Assembly (NCBI GenBank): GCA_964432595.1
Contig: CAYSOF010000027.1
Coordinates: 1-64,000 of the forward strand
DNA length: 64,000 nt
Direction of reading: 5' to 3'
From: DASYLJ01 sp964432595
Lineage (GTDB): Bacteria > Desulfobacterota > Binatia > DP-6
How positions within the stretch are numbered: position 1 is the stretch's first letter; each line of letters begins with the position of its first letter. The translations under genes were made by a program, and so were the position numbers. Positions 40,376-49,342 of this stretch are shown one piece after another. The notes beneath the pieces are model-generated. The model saw only the letters and a list, made by a program, of their open reading frames with translations, was not told where the DNA came from and made no database searches.

Positions 40376-42196
40376 GTGTCCCGACCCGCTCCATCCATCG
40401 ACGCCCCGCTGCTCTTCGGCGCGCAGATCGAAGCCCGCGCGAACCACCCCGAGGTCGCGAACCAGGTGCTCCTCCGCCAGCACGACCGCGCGTGGACGTT
40501 CCGCCAGTACCGCGACGCGTCGGTCCGCATGGGCCACTTCCTCCAGCGCCGCTTCGGCGCGGTGGACGACGCCCGGCCCGCCCACGTCGCGATGCTGCTG
40601 GAGAACCACCTCGAGCTGCTCGCCCTGTACGGCGCGTGCGGCTACACCGGCTCGACGCTGTTCGGCGTCAACACCGGGCTGCGCGGCGACACGCTGGCCG
40701 GCGTGATCAACGCTTCGCGTTCCCGTCTGCTCGTGGTCGACCAGCGGCTCTGGCCCGAGGTCGAGAAGGTCCGCGGCCAGCTGACGACCGTCGCGGCGGA
40801 GAACATCCTCGTGCTCGCGACCAGCGGCGACGCCTACGACGCGACCGACTTCGAGACCGCGCTGACGCAGGAGGTCGGCCCCGCCGACAAGAGCCTCGAC
40901 GCGCCGTCCGCCGACCCGAACCCGATGGCGCCGCTCATGGTCATCTACACGTCCGGCACGACGGGCCTGCCGAAGGGCATCAACAACAACCACTTCAAGC
41001 TGCTGGCGATCGGCATGGCCGTCTCGAACAACCTGGGCCTCGGCCCGGACGACATGGGCTACGCCTGCATGCCGCTCTTCCACTCGAACGCGATCTTCCT
41101 GGGCTTCATGCCCGCGTTCAACGTCTGCGGCGCGCTGTCGATGCGCGAGCGCTTCAGCGCGTCGAGCTTCGTGCCCGACGTCCTGAAGCACGGCGTGACG
41201 TACTGGAACTACGTCGGCGAGCCCGTGCACTACGTGCTGTCGGCCATCGAGAAGGAGTACGGCGGCGACGAGGCGCGCATCCTCGCCGAGGTGGCGAACA
41301 ATCCGAAGAATCTCCTCAAGTACGCCATCGGCAACGGCGCCGCGGCCCCCGACATCGAGAAGTTCATGCGCTGGCTCGGGCTCGAAGACATGTTCGAGCT
41401 GTACGGCTCGACCGAGGCGGCGATCAGCACCTTCCGCAAGAAGGGCGACCCGCGCGGCTCCGTCGGCGAGATCACCGATCCGTCGGTGAAGATCCTGAAC
41501 GAGAAGGGTCAGGAGTGCCCGCCGGCGCAACTGGGTCCCGACGGCAAGATCACGAACTACGCCGAAGCGGTCGGCGAGATCTGCCGCGTCGCCGAGGATA
41601 CCGGCCTGTTCCAGGGCTACTTCGACAACGCCGACGCCAACGCCAGCAAGTATCGCGACGGCGTGTACCACTCCGGCGACCTCGGCCACGTGCTCGAGCG
41701 CGACGGCACCCGCTTCCTCTACTTCGACGGCCGCACCGACGATTGGATCCGCAAGGACGGCGAGAACTTCTCGGCGCTGCAGGTCGCGCGCCATCTGCAG
41801 GAGCATCCCGACGTCGTGCTCGCCGCCGCCTACGGCGTGCCGTGCGCCGTGTCGGACGAGCTGGTGATGGTGGCGCTCAAGCTGCGGCCGGGCGCGACGT
41901 TCGAGCCGAAGCAGTTCTTCGAGTTCTGCGACCGCCAGGTGACCGAGGGCGGCATGGACCGCAAGTGGTTCCCGGACTTCGTCCGCGTCGTCGACGAGTT
42001 CGAGTACACGAAGACCGAGAAGATCCTCGTCCGCAACTTGAAGAAGGTGCACTTCGACCGGAAGCGGCTCGGCGACGCGCCCGTCTACTGGCGCACGCGC
42101 GGCGACACCGCGTTCCGCCCGCTGACGGCGCCCGAGTACGAGACGCTGCGCGCGGAGTTCGCGAAGTCGGAGAAGCTCGACCTGCTGGATCGGTGA
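40376..42196 (+). CDS. FadD/FATP-type acyl-CoA synthetase (AMP-dependent ligase)
   Basis: A 606-residue enzyme of the ANL superfamily that activates a fatty or other carboxylic acid to acyl-AMP and then acyl-CoA. The P-loop is IYTSGTTGLPKGI, the adenine motif is ELYGSTEAA, the hinge region is LYFDGRTDDWIRKDGENF, and the C-terminal KTEKILVRNLKK carries the catalytic Lys. Wording around the motifs (MPLFHSNAIFLGFMPA) resembles the long-chain/very-long-chain or bile-acid FATP-like groups. It starts at GTG with the strongest Shine-Dalgarno seen in the window, so it may be well expressed. It is divergent from the H-NOX-like gene. Confidence 0.95.
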   Translation: MSRPAPSIDAPLLFGAQIEARANHPEVANQVLLRQHDRAWTFRQYRDASVRMGHFLQRRFGAVDDARPAHVAMLLENHLELLALYGACGYTGSTLFGVNTGLRGDTLAGVINASRSRLLVVDQRLWPEVEKVRGQLTTVAAENILVLATSGDAYDATDFETALTQEVGPADKSLDAPSADPNPMAPLMVIYTSGTTGLPKGINNNHFKLLAIGMAVSNNLGLGPDDMGYACMPLFHSNAIFLGFMPAFNVCGALSMRERFSASSFVPDVLKHGVTYWNYVGEPVHYVLSAIEKEYGGDEARILAEVANNPKNLLKYAIGNGAAAPDIEKFMRWLGLEDMFELYGSTEAAISTFRKKGDPRGSVGEITDPSVKILNEKGQECPPAQLGPDGKITNYAEAVGEICRVAEDTGLFQGYFDNADANASKYRDGVYHSGDLGHVLERDGTRFLYFDGRTDDWIRKDGENFSALQVARHLQEHPDVVLAAAYGVPCAVSDELVMVALKLRPGATFEPKQFFEFCDRQVTEGGMDRKWFPDFVRVVDEFEYTKTEKILVRNLKKVHFDRKRLGDAPVYWRTRGDTAFRPLTAPEYETLRAEFAKSEKLDLLDR

Positions 42197-42600
42197 CCGT
42201 CGACGCGACGGCGCACGGGACGCCGCTAGCCGCGCAGGACGGTCGCGAGCTCGGCGGCGTCTCGCGACCGGCCGTCGCTATTGAGCGCCCGCAGCTCCTG
42301 ATTCCGGTGTTCGATGGTCGCATCGCGCGCATTGCTGGCGATCAGAGCGTCGACGCGCGCTCGCGTGTCGAGCGTCGTCTGCACGGCGACGAGCATCGCG
42401 ACGAGCGCGGTGCGACGAATCACGGCGGTGTCGGGCTGAGCCACGGAGCCCCGCTTTCGTGGCTCTGTGATCCTGCAAGCACCAGCGCGGTGCAGCGCGT
42501 CGGGCGTGCGGGAGAGCCTGTGCAGGCGCACCGGACCGCGTCGACACAGCACTAGCAGAAATCACCGGCGCGGACACCCTCGTCGAAGATCGGTCCGCCG
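42197..42600. other. 404-base stretch without a secure gene
   Basis: Between the convergent acyl-CoA synthetase and NTF2-like genes. It contains one weak small reading frame (42226-42444, minus) and a hairpin with perfect 7-base arms AGCCACG (42439-42445) and CGTGGCT (42458-42464) around the GTG start of that frame. The rest shows no clear motif. Base composition is slightly less extreme than in the neighbours. Confidence 0.5.
42226..42444 (-). CDS. Possible small protein of unknown function
   Basis: A 72-residue frame starting at GTG, MAQPDTAVIRRTALVAMLVAVQTTLDTRARVDALIASNAR in outline, helical and mildly hydrophobic at residues 11-22, then charged and coiled-coil-like. The codon third positions are mostly G or C, as in real genes here, but there is no Shine-Dalgarno and no recognisable family. 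The start codon lies inside a hairpin. It may be genuine or chance. Confidence 0.3.
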   Translation of the reverse strand: MAQPDTAVIRRTALVAMLVAVQTTLDTRARVDALIASNARDATIEHRNQELRALNSDGRSRDAAELATVLRG

Positions 42601-43128
42601 TCAGCGGACCGGCCGTCGCTCCGCGTACGACGCCGCGCCGCGCGTCCACGCCGGACCATTGCCCCAGTCGCGTCGCGTCTGCTTCTTCCGGTGCTCCGGA
42701 TCGTACTGCTTGCACGCCGCCGCGTAGTCGGTGGTGGCCTGCTGCGCACCGGGCACCGCCCAGAAGTCCTCTTCCTTCTTCCAGAGGCCGTTGCCGCCGT
42801 ACTCGAGGATGGTGATGCCGGGGAAGTCGATGGTGCCCTGCCCGCTCGGATGATCGCGGCGGTTCTGCATGTAGACGCACACGCGTCCCGACGCCGGGTC
42901 GACGGTGTGCCACTCGTAGGCGGTGTAGATCTCGCCGAACTGGGCCATGATCGGCTTGATCCAACCGCGGATCGCCTCGCGTCCCGACAGGTTGCCGAGC
43001 ACGTGCTCGACGTACACCGCGTCCTCGGTGAAGCGGTCCGCCCATGCGTCCCAGTCCTCGCCGACGGCGCCCGCCTGCCAGTAGGTGCGGAATGCCTGCT
43101 CCATCTCGTCGCGATCCCAGCTGGTCAT
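42601..43128 (-). CDS. SnoaL/NTF2-like protein
   Basis: A 175-residue protein of the NTF2-like cone-barrel fold. The pattern MEQAFRTYWQAGAVGEDWDAWADRFTEDAVYVEH, then GREAIRGWIKPIMAQFGEIYTAYEW and FPGITILEYGGNGLWKKEEDFW, is typical of SnoaL-like polyketide-cyclase or ketosteroid-isomerase relatives. The last 40 residues (KQYDPEHRKKQTRRDWG) are an added basic tail. The reaction cannot be assigned. The ATG at 43128 is divergent from the secreted propeller-like gene with a 47-base gap. Confidence 0.88.
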   Translation of the reverse strand: MTSWDRDEMEQAFRTYWQAGAVGEDWDAWADRFTEDAVYVEHVLGNLSGREAIRGWIKPIMAQFGEIYTAYEWHTVDPASGRVCVYMQNRRDHPSGQGTIDFPGITILEYGGNGLWKKEEDFWAVPGAQQATTDYAAACKQYDPEHRKKQTRRDWGNGPAWTRGAASYAERRPVR

Positions 43129-43175
43129 GCGCGCCGTATACTTCCGTGCGCGGCTCTGCTTCAATCCACGCGTCG

Positions 43176-44042
43176 ATGCTGCTCCTGGCCCTGGTCCTGT
43201 TCCTCGCGGCCCCCGTCCTCGCCGGCACCTGCGACACGTGGCAGCCGCCGCCCCGGGAGGCGGGCCGCGTTCCGCCCGAGCTGAAGGAGCTCTCCGGCAT
43301 GGCGGCCAGCCGCCGGCATCCGGGTATCCTCTGGGCACACAACGACTCGGGCAACACGTTCACGCTCTACGCGCTCCGCGAGCGCGACGGTGGCATCGCC
43401 GCGCGCTTCCCCATTCGCGGCAGCGCAGCACGGGACCCCGAGGACATCGCCGTCGCCCCGTGCGCCGCGGGCGGCGAGCGCAGCTGCATCTACGTCGCGG
43501 ACATCGGCGACAACGGCCAGAAGCGCAAGCAGGTGACGATCTTCAAGGTGCCCGAGCCCGAGACGCTGGCCGACCGCCCGCTGGACGCCCAGCCGCTGCA
43601 CTTCACCTACGCGGACGGTCCGCGCAACGCCGAGGCGATCCTCGTCGATCCGCGCACGGCCCGCATCTTCGTCGTGTCGAAGATCCTCTCGTCGCTCGGC
43701 GACGTCTTCCGCGTCGACGGGCTCGGCGCGCGGACGGGCGGCAACGCGGTACACGTGCGCCGGCTGCGACCGCCGAAGGAGTTCGACTCGTACCTCACCA
43801 GCGCCACGGTGCATCCCGACGGCACGCGCATCCTGCTCCGCACGTACGGCCGCATCTGGGAGCTGCGCGCACCCGCCGCCCGCTCGCTCGAGGACGTGCT
43901 GGACGCGACGCCGGTCGAAGTGCCGAGCGCGCCACAGCCGCAGGGCGAGGCGATCACCTATGCGTCCGACGGGATGGCCTACGTCTTCGGCAGCGAGAGC
44001 GAGGGTAGCCCCATCTTCCGCGTCGGCTGCGCGCCGAAGTGA
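43176..44042 (+). CDS. Secreted propeller-like protein (SMP-30/esterase-phytase-like)
   Basis: A 288-residue exported protein with a signal peptide (MLLLALVLFLAAPVLAG). Repeated strands with propeller-type motifs follow: LKELSGMAASRRHPGILWAHNDSGN, YVADIGDNGQKRKQVTIFKV, AEAILVDPRTARIFVVSK and GEAITYASDGMAYVFGSE. Such text is seen in secreted beta-propellers often annotated as esterase-like phytase, SdiA-regulated or WD40-like. A catalytic role is not shown. It is coupled to the DUF72 gene by a GTGA overlap. Confidence 0.82.
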   Translation: MLLLALVLFLAAPVLAGTCDTWQPPPREAGRVPPELKELSGMAASRRHPGILWAHNDSGNTFTLYALRERDGGIAARFPIRGSAARDPEDIAVAPCAAGGERSCIYVADIGDNGQKRKQVTIFKVPEPETLADRPLDAQPLHFTYADGPRNAEAILVDPRTARIFVVSKILSSLGDVFRVDGLGARTGGNAVHVRRLRPPKEFDSYLTSATVHPDGTRILLRTYGRIWELRAPAARSLEDVLDATPVEVPSAPQPQGEAITYASDGMAYVFGSESEGSPIFRVGCAPK

Positions 44043-45010
44043 CGCGGCGACCCGCGCAGCTCGACCTGTTCGCGCCGCCGCGTCGCGTGGGACCGGCGCG
44101 GGTCGACGCCGATCTGCGCGCGCTCGCCGGCGGTCTGCCGCCGGCGCTGCGCCTCGGGACCTCGTCGTGGTCGTACCCCGGCTGGGTCGGCCTGGTGTGG
44201 GATCGCCCCGCGACGGCGGGCATGCTCGCGCGCGACGGTCTCCCGGCGTACGCGAGCCATCCGCTGCTGCGCGCCGTCGGCATCGACCGGACGTTCTACG
44301 GGCCGATCGACGCCGAGGCGTTCGCCGCGATGGCGGCGCAGGTCCCCGACGACTTCCGCTTCCTCGTGAAGGCGCACGAGGTCTGCACGCTGCAGCGCTT
44401 CCCGCTGCACGAGCGCTACGGCGAGCGGCGCGGCCGGATCAACGCGCACTTCCTTCACGCCGGCTACGCGGCGAACGAGGTGGTGCGTCCCGTCGTCGAA
44501 GGGCTCGGCACGAGGGCCGGCCCGATCCTGTTCCAGCTCCCGCCGCAGGCCGCCGCGGCGATGGGCGGCGCGGCGCGGTTCGCCGAACGCCTGCACGGCT
44601 TCCTCGAAGCGCTCCCGCCCGGACCGCTGTACGCGATCGAGCTGCGCACGCCAGAGCTGCTGACGCGCGACTACGCCGCCGCGCTGCACGACGTGGGCGC
44701 GGTCCACTGCGTGAACGCGCACCCGACGATGCCGTCGGTCGGCCGTCAGGCCGAGCGCGCCGGTGTCGACGCCGCGCCGGCGGTCGTCGTGCGCTGGATG
44801 CTCGGCCACGGCCAGGCGTACGAGGCCGCCGTCGAGCGCTACCGGCCGTTCGACCGGCTCGTCGACCCCGACGACGGCACGCGCGACGCGATCGTCGATC
44901 TCTGCCGGCGCGCGGGCGCGCGCCCGGCCTACGTCATCGTCAACAACAAGGCCGAGGGCTCGGCCCCGCAATCGATCCGGCGCCTCGCCGAAGCGCTCAA
45001 CGCAACGTGA
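44039..45010 (+). CDS. DUF72 (TIM-barrel) protein
   Basis: A 323-residue protein of the DUF72 family. The marks are RLGTSSWSYPGWVGLVW, the strand ending GIDRTFYGPID, FRFLVKAHEVCT, GPILFQLPPQ, LYAIELRTPEL and, near the end, AYVIVNNKAEGSAPQS. The fold is a TIM barrel related to xylose-isomerase-like sugar isomerases; the reaction is unknown. It starts at GTG overlapping the previous stop. Its 3' end overlaps the opposing HAD gene by 14 bases. Confidence 0.93.
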   Translation: MTRRPAQLDLFAPPRRVGPARVDADLRALAGGLPPALRLGTSSWSYPGWVGLVWDRPATAGMLARDGLPAYASHPLLRAVGIDRTFYGPIDAEAFAAMAAQVPDDFRFLVKAHEVCTLQRFPLHERYGERRGRINAHFLHAGYAANEVVRPVVEGLGTRAGPILFQLPPQAAAAMGGAARFAERLHGFLEALPPGPLYAIELRTPELLTRDYAAALHDVGAVHCVNAHPTMPSVGRQAERAGVDAAPAVVVRWMLGHGQAYEAAVERYRPFDRLVDPDDGTRDAIVDLCRRAGARPAYVIVNNKAEGSAPQSIRRLAEALNAT

Positions 45011-45620
45011 GGCCGAGGTGGCGCTCCAGCTCGGCGAGTGCCGTGTCCGGATCGTCGACCTTGACCGTCGTCATGCCGAGCGCGCGCGCCGCCTTCAGGT
45101 TGCTGCCGATGTCGTCGAGGAATGCGGCCTCGGGCGGCGTCACGTCGAGCTCGCGGCACATGACCTCGTAGATGCGCGGATCCGGCTTCCGCAGCCCGAC
45201 CACCGCCGACTCGACGAAGGCGTCGAAGAACGGCCGCAGCACGCCCGTGCCCTCGTCCTCGGTGATCCAGTTGTTGGTGAGCGCGCCCGCCTTGATGCCG
45301 GCGGCGCGAATACGACGGATGGCCTCGAGCATGACCGGCCGCGGGACGGTGCTGGCGCCCACGCGCCGCATCATCTCGCGGGCGTCGATCGTGCAGCCCG
45401 CGCCCGCGCAGTCCTGCTCGAACACCGGATAGAACGCGTCGAGCGTCAGCTCGCCGCGCTCGAGCCGCGACCAGCCGCCCGTGGGTCCGCTCGACACGAC
45501 GACGCGGTTGATGCTGCCCGGAACGATGCCCGTGTCGCGCTCGTACTGCGCGATCGCGTGCAACGGCGAGCCGACGACGACGCCGCCGATGTCGAAGATC
45601 ACTGCCCTGAGGGTCGGCAC
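44997..45620 (-). CDS. HAD-superfamily phosphatase (EPHX2/ACAD10 N-domain type)
   Basis: A 207-residue HAD-IA hydrolase. Motif I is VIFDIGGVVV, with Gly in place of the second Asp, as in the sEH-N/ACAD10-like group; motif II is ALTNNW, the Lys is in GLRKPDPRIYEVM and motif IV is AAFLDDIGSNLKAA. The cap helix stretch WSRLERGELTLDAFYPVFE is typical of that group. Loss of the second Asp usually lowers phosphatase activity. The start is GTG 45620. It converges on the DUF72 gene and is divergent from the small secreted gene. Confidence 0.9.
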   Translation of the reverse strand: MPTLRAVIFDIGGVVVGSPLHAIAQYERDTGIVPGSINRVVVSSGPTGGWSRLERGELTLDAFYPVFEQDCAGAGCTIDAREMMRRVGASTVPRPVMLEAIRRIRAAGIKAGALTNNWITEDEGTGVLRPFFDAFVESAVVGLRKPDPRIYEVMCRELDVTPPEAAFLDDIGSNLKAARALGMTTVKVDDPDTALAELERHLGLTLR

Positions 45621-45684
45621 CGCGACACCCTGCCGCGCCGATCGGGGGGTTGCAATCGTCGCGAGGCGCGCGCAAGCCGGGAGG

Positions 45685-46062
45685 ATGCGCGCGGTCCTGC
45701 TCGCGCTCCTCTGCAGCCTGCTCGTCGCCGCCGACCGGACCGGCATGCCGGAGCTGATCCGGCTGACCGGGCACGTCGGCGCGCCGCACGCGGGCGAGAC
45801 CGGCACGACGAACCTGGTGCTCGACGTGGGTGGGACGGACAGCACGTTCCAGCTGCGCCAGCTCGACGTCGTCACCGGCAACCGCTCCGCCTCCGAGGTG
45901 CTGTCGCAGATCACGCCGGTGAAGCCGTCGCTCTACTTGCGCGCCCCGACGTCGGTGCTGGCGCCGCTCGGCGACGCGTCGCCCGACGACACGCTGGTCA
46001 TCCAGGGCTTTCTGCGCCGCGACGGCGGCCGGAACCTGCAGGTCAACGACGTGAAGGTGACG
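45685..46062 (+). pseudogene. Small secreted protein, probably 3'-truncated
   Basis: From ATG 45685 the frame encodes a signal peptide (MRAVLLALLCSLLVAADR) and a beta-rich domain of about 110 residues (LIRLTGHVGAPHAGETGTTN, TSVLAPLGDASPDDTLVIQG) that ends GRNLQVNDVKVTP. From about 46062 the same frame runs on for 160 residues of Arg/Pro-rich nonsense that overlaps the catalase start, while the minus strand here encodes the start of a CheB protein. So the natural end is either very near 46062 or has been lost. An OB-fold-like domain is possible. The family is not recognised. Confidence 0.55.
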
Positions 46063-46156
46063 CCTGGGCATCGGCGTCGATCCCCGCGACGACGGCCAGC
46101 AACGCCTCGAGTCCACCGGCGGAGCCGCCGACGACGACGATATCTCGGCCGGGCAT
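46043..46156 (-). pseudogene. Remnant of a CheB-type methylesterase (first 32 codons)
   Basis: From ATG 46156 the minus strand encodes MPGRDIVVVGGSAGGLEALL, the unmistakable N-terminus of CheB methylesterases with the GxSAGG catalytic-Ser motif, continuing to about GIDADAQ. At about 46062 the similarity stops and six more codons lead to a TGA at 46043-46045. The remaining 150-plus residues of the domain, including the catalytic His and Asp, are absent. It abuts the 3' end of the small secreted gene on the other strand, which points to a deletion or rearrangement joining two gene ends. Confidence 0.7.
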
Positions 46157-46322
46157 GTCACCGTTGGAGCCCGTCCACGGATGGCGTCAATCCGGCGTTC
46201 GGCTCGTGTAGATGGCAGCGCCGTCCGTTCGGAGTTACACGCCGCGGCGCCCATCCGCCCGATAACCCGTCGTGCGTGCGCGCATGCGAAGAGGGCACGT
46301 CGATTGCAGCCCGTCTCGCCCC

Positions 46323-48770
46323 ATGCGCAAGAACGGATCGCGTACGAAGAACGGCGGAGCGTCTGATACCGCCTGGGCGAAGCCGACCGTCAGCGGCCCG
46401 GCGGAGCCGCCCGAACCCGCGTCGCGTCGCGGAGCGAATCGCCGCAGCGGCGCGCCGGGCGAGGACGAGGTCGCCGCCGGGGCGCAGCTCGCCGCGAAGC
46501 GCGCGCAGACCGGGACGCTCGCCGCCGGCACGCCGTACAACCCGCTGAAGGCCGCCGAGTACGACGACGAGATCGCACGCGCGCCGCAGGCCGGCGAGCC
46601 CGTCGAGCCGCCCGACCCGTCGGTCGGCGGCAGCACGCTCACGGAGACGATTGGCTCCGACAAGACGGGCGACGGCGCCCCGCCCGTCGGGGTGAACGCG
46701 ACGAACCGCCCCCTCGATCGGGTCCGCGCCGACTCGAGCGGGCGCATGCTCACCACCAACCATGGCGTACCGGTCGCGCAGAATCAGGACTCGTTGAAAG
46801 CCGGCGTGCGCGGCCCGTCGCTCCTCGAAGACTTCATCCTGCGCGAGAAGCTCACGCACTTCGACCACGAGCGGATTCCGGAGCGCGTCGTCCATGCGCG
46901 CGGCTCGGCGGCGCACGGCTATTTCGAGTGCACCAAGGCCCTGACGAAGCACACGCGCGCGTCGTTCCTCGCGGAAGCCGGCAAGCGGACCCCGGTGTTC
47001 GTGCGCTTCTCGACCGTTGCCGGCGAGCGCGGCTCGACCGACACCGCCCGCGACGTGCGCGGCTTCGCCGTCAAGTTCTACACCGACGAGGGGAACTTCG
47101 ACCTCGTCGGCAACAACATCCCGGTGTTCTTCATCCAGGACGCCATGAAGTTCCCCGACCTCGTCCACGCGGTGAAGCCGGAGCCGCATCACGCGATGCC
47201 GCAGGCGTCGAGCGCGCACGACACGTTCTGGGACTTCGTCTCGCTCATGCCGGAGTCGACCCACATGCTGATGTGGGTGATGTCGGACCGCGCCATCCCG
47301 CGCAGCTACCGCACGATGCAGGGCTTCGGCGTCCACACGTTCCGGCTGGTGAACGCGAAGCAGGAGTCGGTGCTCTGCAAGTGGCACTGGACGCCCGTCG
47401 CCGGCACGCACTCGCTCGTCTGGGACGAGGCGGTGAAGATCTCCGGCGCCGACCCCGACTTCCACCGGCGCGACCTCTGGGAGGCGATCGAGGCCGGCGC
47501 TTATCCGGAATGGGAGCTCGGGCTGCAGATCTTTACCGAGGAGCAGGCGGAGCAGTTCAGCTTCGACGTCCTCGACCCGACGAAGCTCATCCCCGAGGAG
47601 CTGGTGCCGCTGACGCCCGTCGGACGCCTCGTGCTCGACCGCAATCCCGACAACTTCTTCGCCGAGACCGAGCAGGTCGCGTTCTGCACGGCGCACATCG
47701 TGCCGGGAATCGACTTCACCAACGATCCGCTGATGCAGGGGCGCATCCACTCCTACGTCGACACCCAGCTCACGCGCTTGGGCGGCCCGAACTTCCACGA
47801 GATCCCGATCAACGGCTCCGTCGCCGAGGTGCACAACAACCAGCGCGACGGCTTTCACCGGCAGACGATCAACCGCGGTCGCGTCTCGTACGAGCCGAAC
47901 TCGCTCGCGGGCGGCTGCCCGTTCCAGGCCGGGATGGAGGGCTTCGTCCCCTTCGCGCAGCCGATCGAGGGCGACAAGCTGCGCGGCAAGCCGGAGCGGT
48001 TCGCCGACCACTACACGCAGGCGAGGCTCTTCTATCGCAGCCAGACACCGGTCGAGCGCGCGCACATCGCGAAGGCCTTTCGGTTCGAGCTGACGCGCGT
48101 GCAGACGCCCGCGATCCGCGAGCGCATGGTCGCCGGGCTGCTGAACGTCGACGAGGAGCTGGCCGCGTTCGTCGCCGCCGGTCTCGGCATGCCGCTGCCC
48201 GCCGCGCTGCCCCGCGTGCTCGAGAACCCGGAGACGCCGGAGGTCACGGAGTCGCCCGCGCTGTCGTTGATGAGCCGGCCGGGCGAGGTCGGGATCCGCA
48301 CGCGGCGCGTGGCGATCCTCGTCGCGGACGGGGTCGGCGGTGCCGCCGCGGTGCGCGCGGCGCTCGTGCAGCAGGGCGCCGTGCCGCTGTACGTCGGCAT
48401 CACGCTCGGCGCGGTCCAGTCGGCCGACGGGGAGGCCTTACAGGCCGACATCACCCTCGAGGCCGGCCCGTCGGTCCTCTACGACGCGCTGGTGGTCCCC
48501 GACGGCATCGGTCCGGCGCTGCAGAGCGACGGCCACGCCGTGGAGTTCGTCAAGGACACGTACCGTCACTGCAAGCCGATCCTGGCGCTCGGCTCCGGGA
48601 CGGCGTTGCTGGAGGCCGCCGACCTGCCGACGGCGTTGCCGACGGGCGAGCCGGACCGCGGCGTCGTCCGCGGCGCCGTCGGCGAGGCCGGCGCGCTCGT
48701 CGAGCGCTTCGTCACGGCGCTGACGCGCCATCGCGAATTCGCACGCGAGACGGACCCGCCCGCCGTGTGA
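46323..48770 (+). CDS. katE: Large-subunit catalase (HPII type) with C-terminal DJ-1/PfpI-like domain
   Basis: An 815-residue clade 2 catalase (E. coli KatE 753). The catalytic His191 is in RVVHARGSAAHGYFE, Asn264 in DLVGNNIPVFFIQDA and the heme-ligand Tyr478 in RIHSYVDTQLTRLGG. From about residue 660 a flavodoxin/DJ-1-like domain follows (RRVAILVADGVGGAAAVRAAL, ALVVPDGIGPAL). The first 140 residues are an unusually long, charged, low-complexity extension (EDEVAAGAQLAAKRAQTGTL, PYNPLKAAEYDDEI). The enzyme removes hydrogen peroxide. The start is ATG 46323; a GTG at 46272 would add 17 residues. No OxyR-like neighbour is seen. Confidence 0.97.
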   Translation: MRKNGSRTKNGGASDTAWAKPTVSGPAEPPEPASRRGANRRSGAPGEDEVAAGAQLAAKRAQTGTLAAGTPYNPLKAAEYDDEIARAPQAGEPVEPPDPSVGGSTLTETIGSDKTGDGAPPVGVNATNRPLDRVRADSSGRMLTTNHGVPVAQNQDSLKAGVRGPSLLEDFILREKLTHFDHERIPERVVHARGSAAHGYFECTKALTKHTRASFLAEAGKRTPVFVRFSTVAGERGSTDTARDVRGFAVKFYTDEGNFDLVGNNIPVFFIQDAMKFPDLVHAVKPEPHHAMPQASSAHDTFWDFVSLMPESTHMLMWVMSDRAIPRSYRTMQGFGVHTFRLVNAKQESVLCKWHWTPVAGTHSLVWDEAVKISGADPDFHRRDLWEAIEAGAYPEWELGLQIFTEEQAEQFSFDVLDPTKLIPEELVPLTPVGRLVLDRNPDNFFAETEQVAFCTAHIVPGIDFTNDPLMQGRIHSYVDTQLTRLGGPNFHEIPINGSVAEVHNNQRDGFHRQTINRGRVSYEPNSLAGGCPFQAGMEGFVPFAQPIEGDKLRGKPERFADHYTQARLFYRSQTPVERAHIAKAFRFELTRVQTPAIRERMVAGLLNVDEELAAFVAAGLGMPLPAALPRVLENPETPEVTESPALSLMSRPGEVGIRTRRVAILVADGVGGAAAVRAALVQQGAVPLYVGITLGAVQSADGEALQADITLEAGPSVLYDALVVPDGIGPALQSDGHAVEFVKDTYRHCKPILALGSGTALLEAADLPTALPTGEPDRGVVRGAVGEAGALVERFVTALTRHREFARETDPPAV

Positions 48771-48771
48771 C

Positions 48772-49251
48772 TCAGCCGTCAGCCAGCGCCGCGAGCGCCC
48801 GACCGGTGAGGCGATACGTCGTCCACTCGTCGAGCGCCTCGGCGCCGAGCTGGCGGTAGAAGCCGATCGCCGGCGCGTTCCAGTCGAGCACCGCCCACTC
48901 GAGCCGCGCGCAGCCGCGCTCCACGGCGAGGCCCGCCAGGCGTGCGAGCAGCGCCGAGCCGATGCCGCGGCGGCGCTCCGTCTCCGGGACGAACAGGTCC
49001 TCGAGATGGATGCCGCTCCGGCCCCGCCACGTCGAATAGGTCGGGAAGAACAGCGCGAACCCGACCGGCCGGTCGCCGTCCAGGGCGAGCAGGCACTCGA
49101 ACGGCGGCGACGGCGACGCGAGCTGCGCGCGCAGCTCGGCCGGGGTCACCTCCACCGCGTCGGGCGCACGCTCGTAGATCGCGAGCCCCACGATGAACGC
49201 GTGGATCACCTCGGCGTCGGCCGGACCGGCGGATCGGATGTCGAATGCCAT
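48772..49251 (-). CDS. GNAT acetyltransferase (diamine acetyltransferase-like)
   Basis: A 159-residue GNAT enzyme. DIRSAGPADAEVIHAFIVGLAIYER is the typical start of the SSAT/thialysine acetyltransferase group, followed by FALFFPTYSTWRGRSGIHLEDLFV, the acetyl-CoA-binding loop ERRRGIGSALLARLA and WAVLDWNAPAIGFYRQLGAE. Known relatives acetylate spermidine or thialysine. It converges on the catalase gene with one base between stop codons. The ATG at 49251 is used. Confidence 0.94.
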   Translation of the reverse strand: MAFDIRSAGPADAEVIHAFIVGLAIYERAPDAVEVTPAELRAQLASPSPPFECLLALDGDRPVGFALFFPTYSTWRGRSGIHLEDLFVPETERRRGIGSALLARLAGLAVERGCARLEWAVLDWNAPAIGFYRQLGAEALDEWTTYRLTGRALAALADG

Positions 49252-49342
49252 GGCGCGGCATCCTGCCCCGAACCTGCGCGGGCAGAAAGTCGTTGCTCGC
49301 CGCGACGACCGTGCGTTAGGACTCGGCTCCTGGGGGATTCGT

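Noticed and set aside
39632..42052. Minus-strand continuation of the GH94-like frame across the H-NOX-like and acyl-CoA synthetase genes
   Set aside because: The frame is open by composition only. The signal peptide at 39631 marks the true start, and the region beyond is antisense to an enzyme with all its motifs.
45685..46548. Full 287-residue protein from the small secreted gene frame
   Set aside because: After 46062 the translation is Arg/Pro-rich, overlaps the CheB remnant on the other strand and the catalase start, and lacks coding character.
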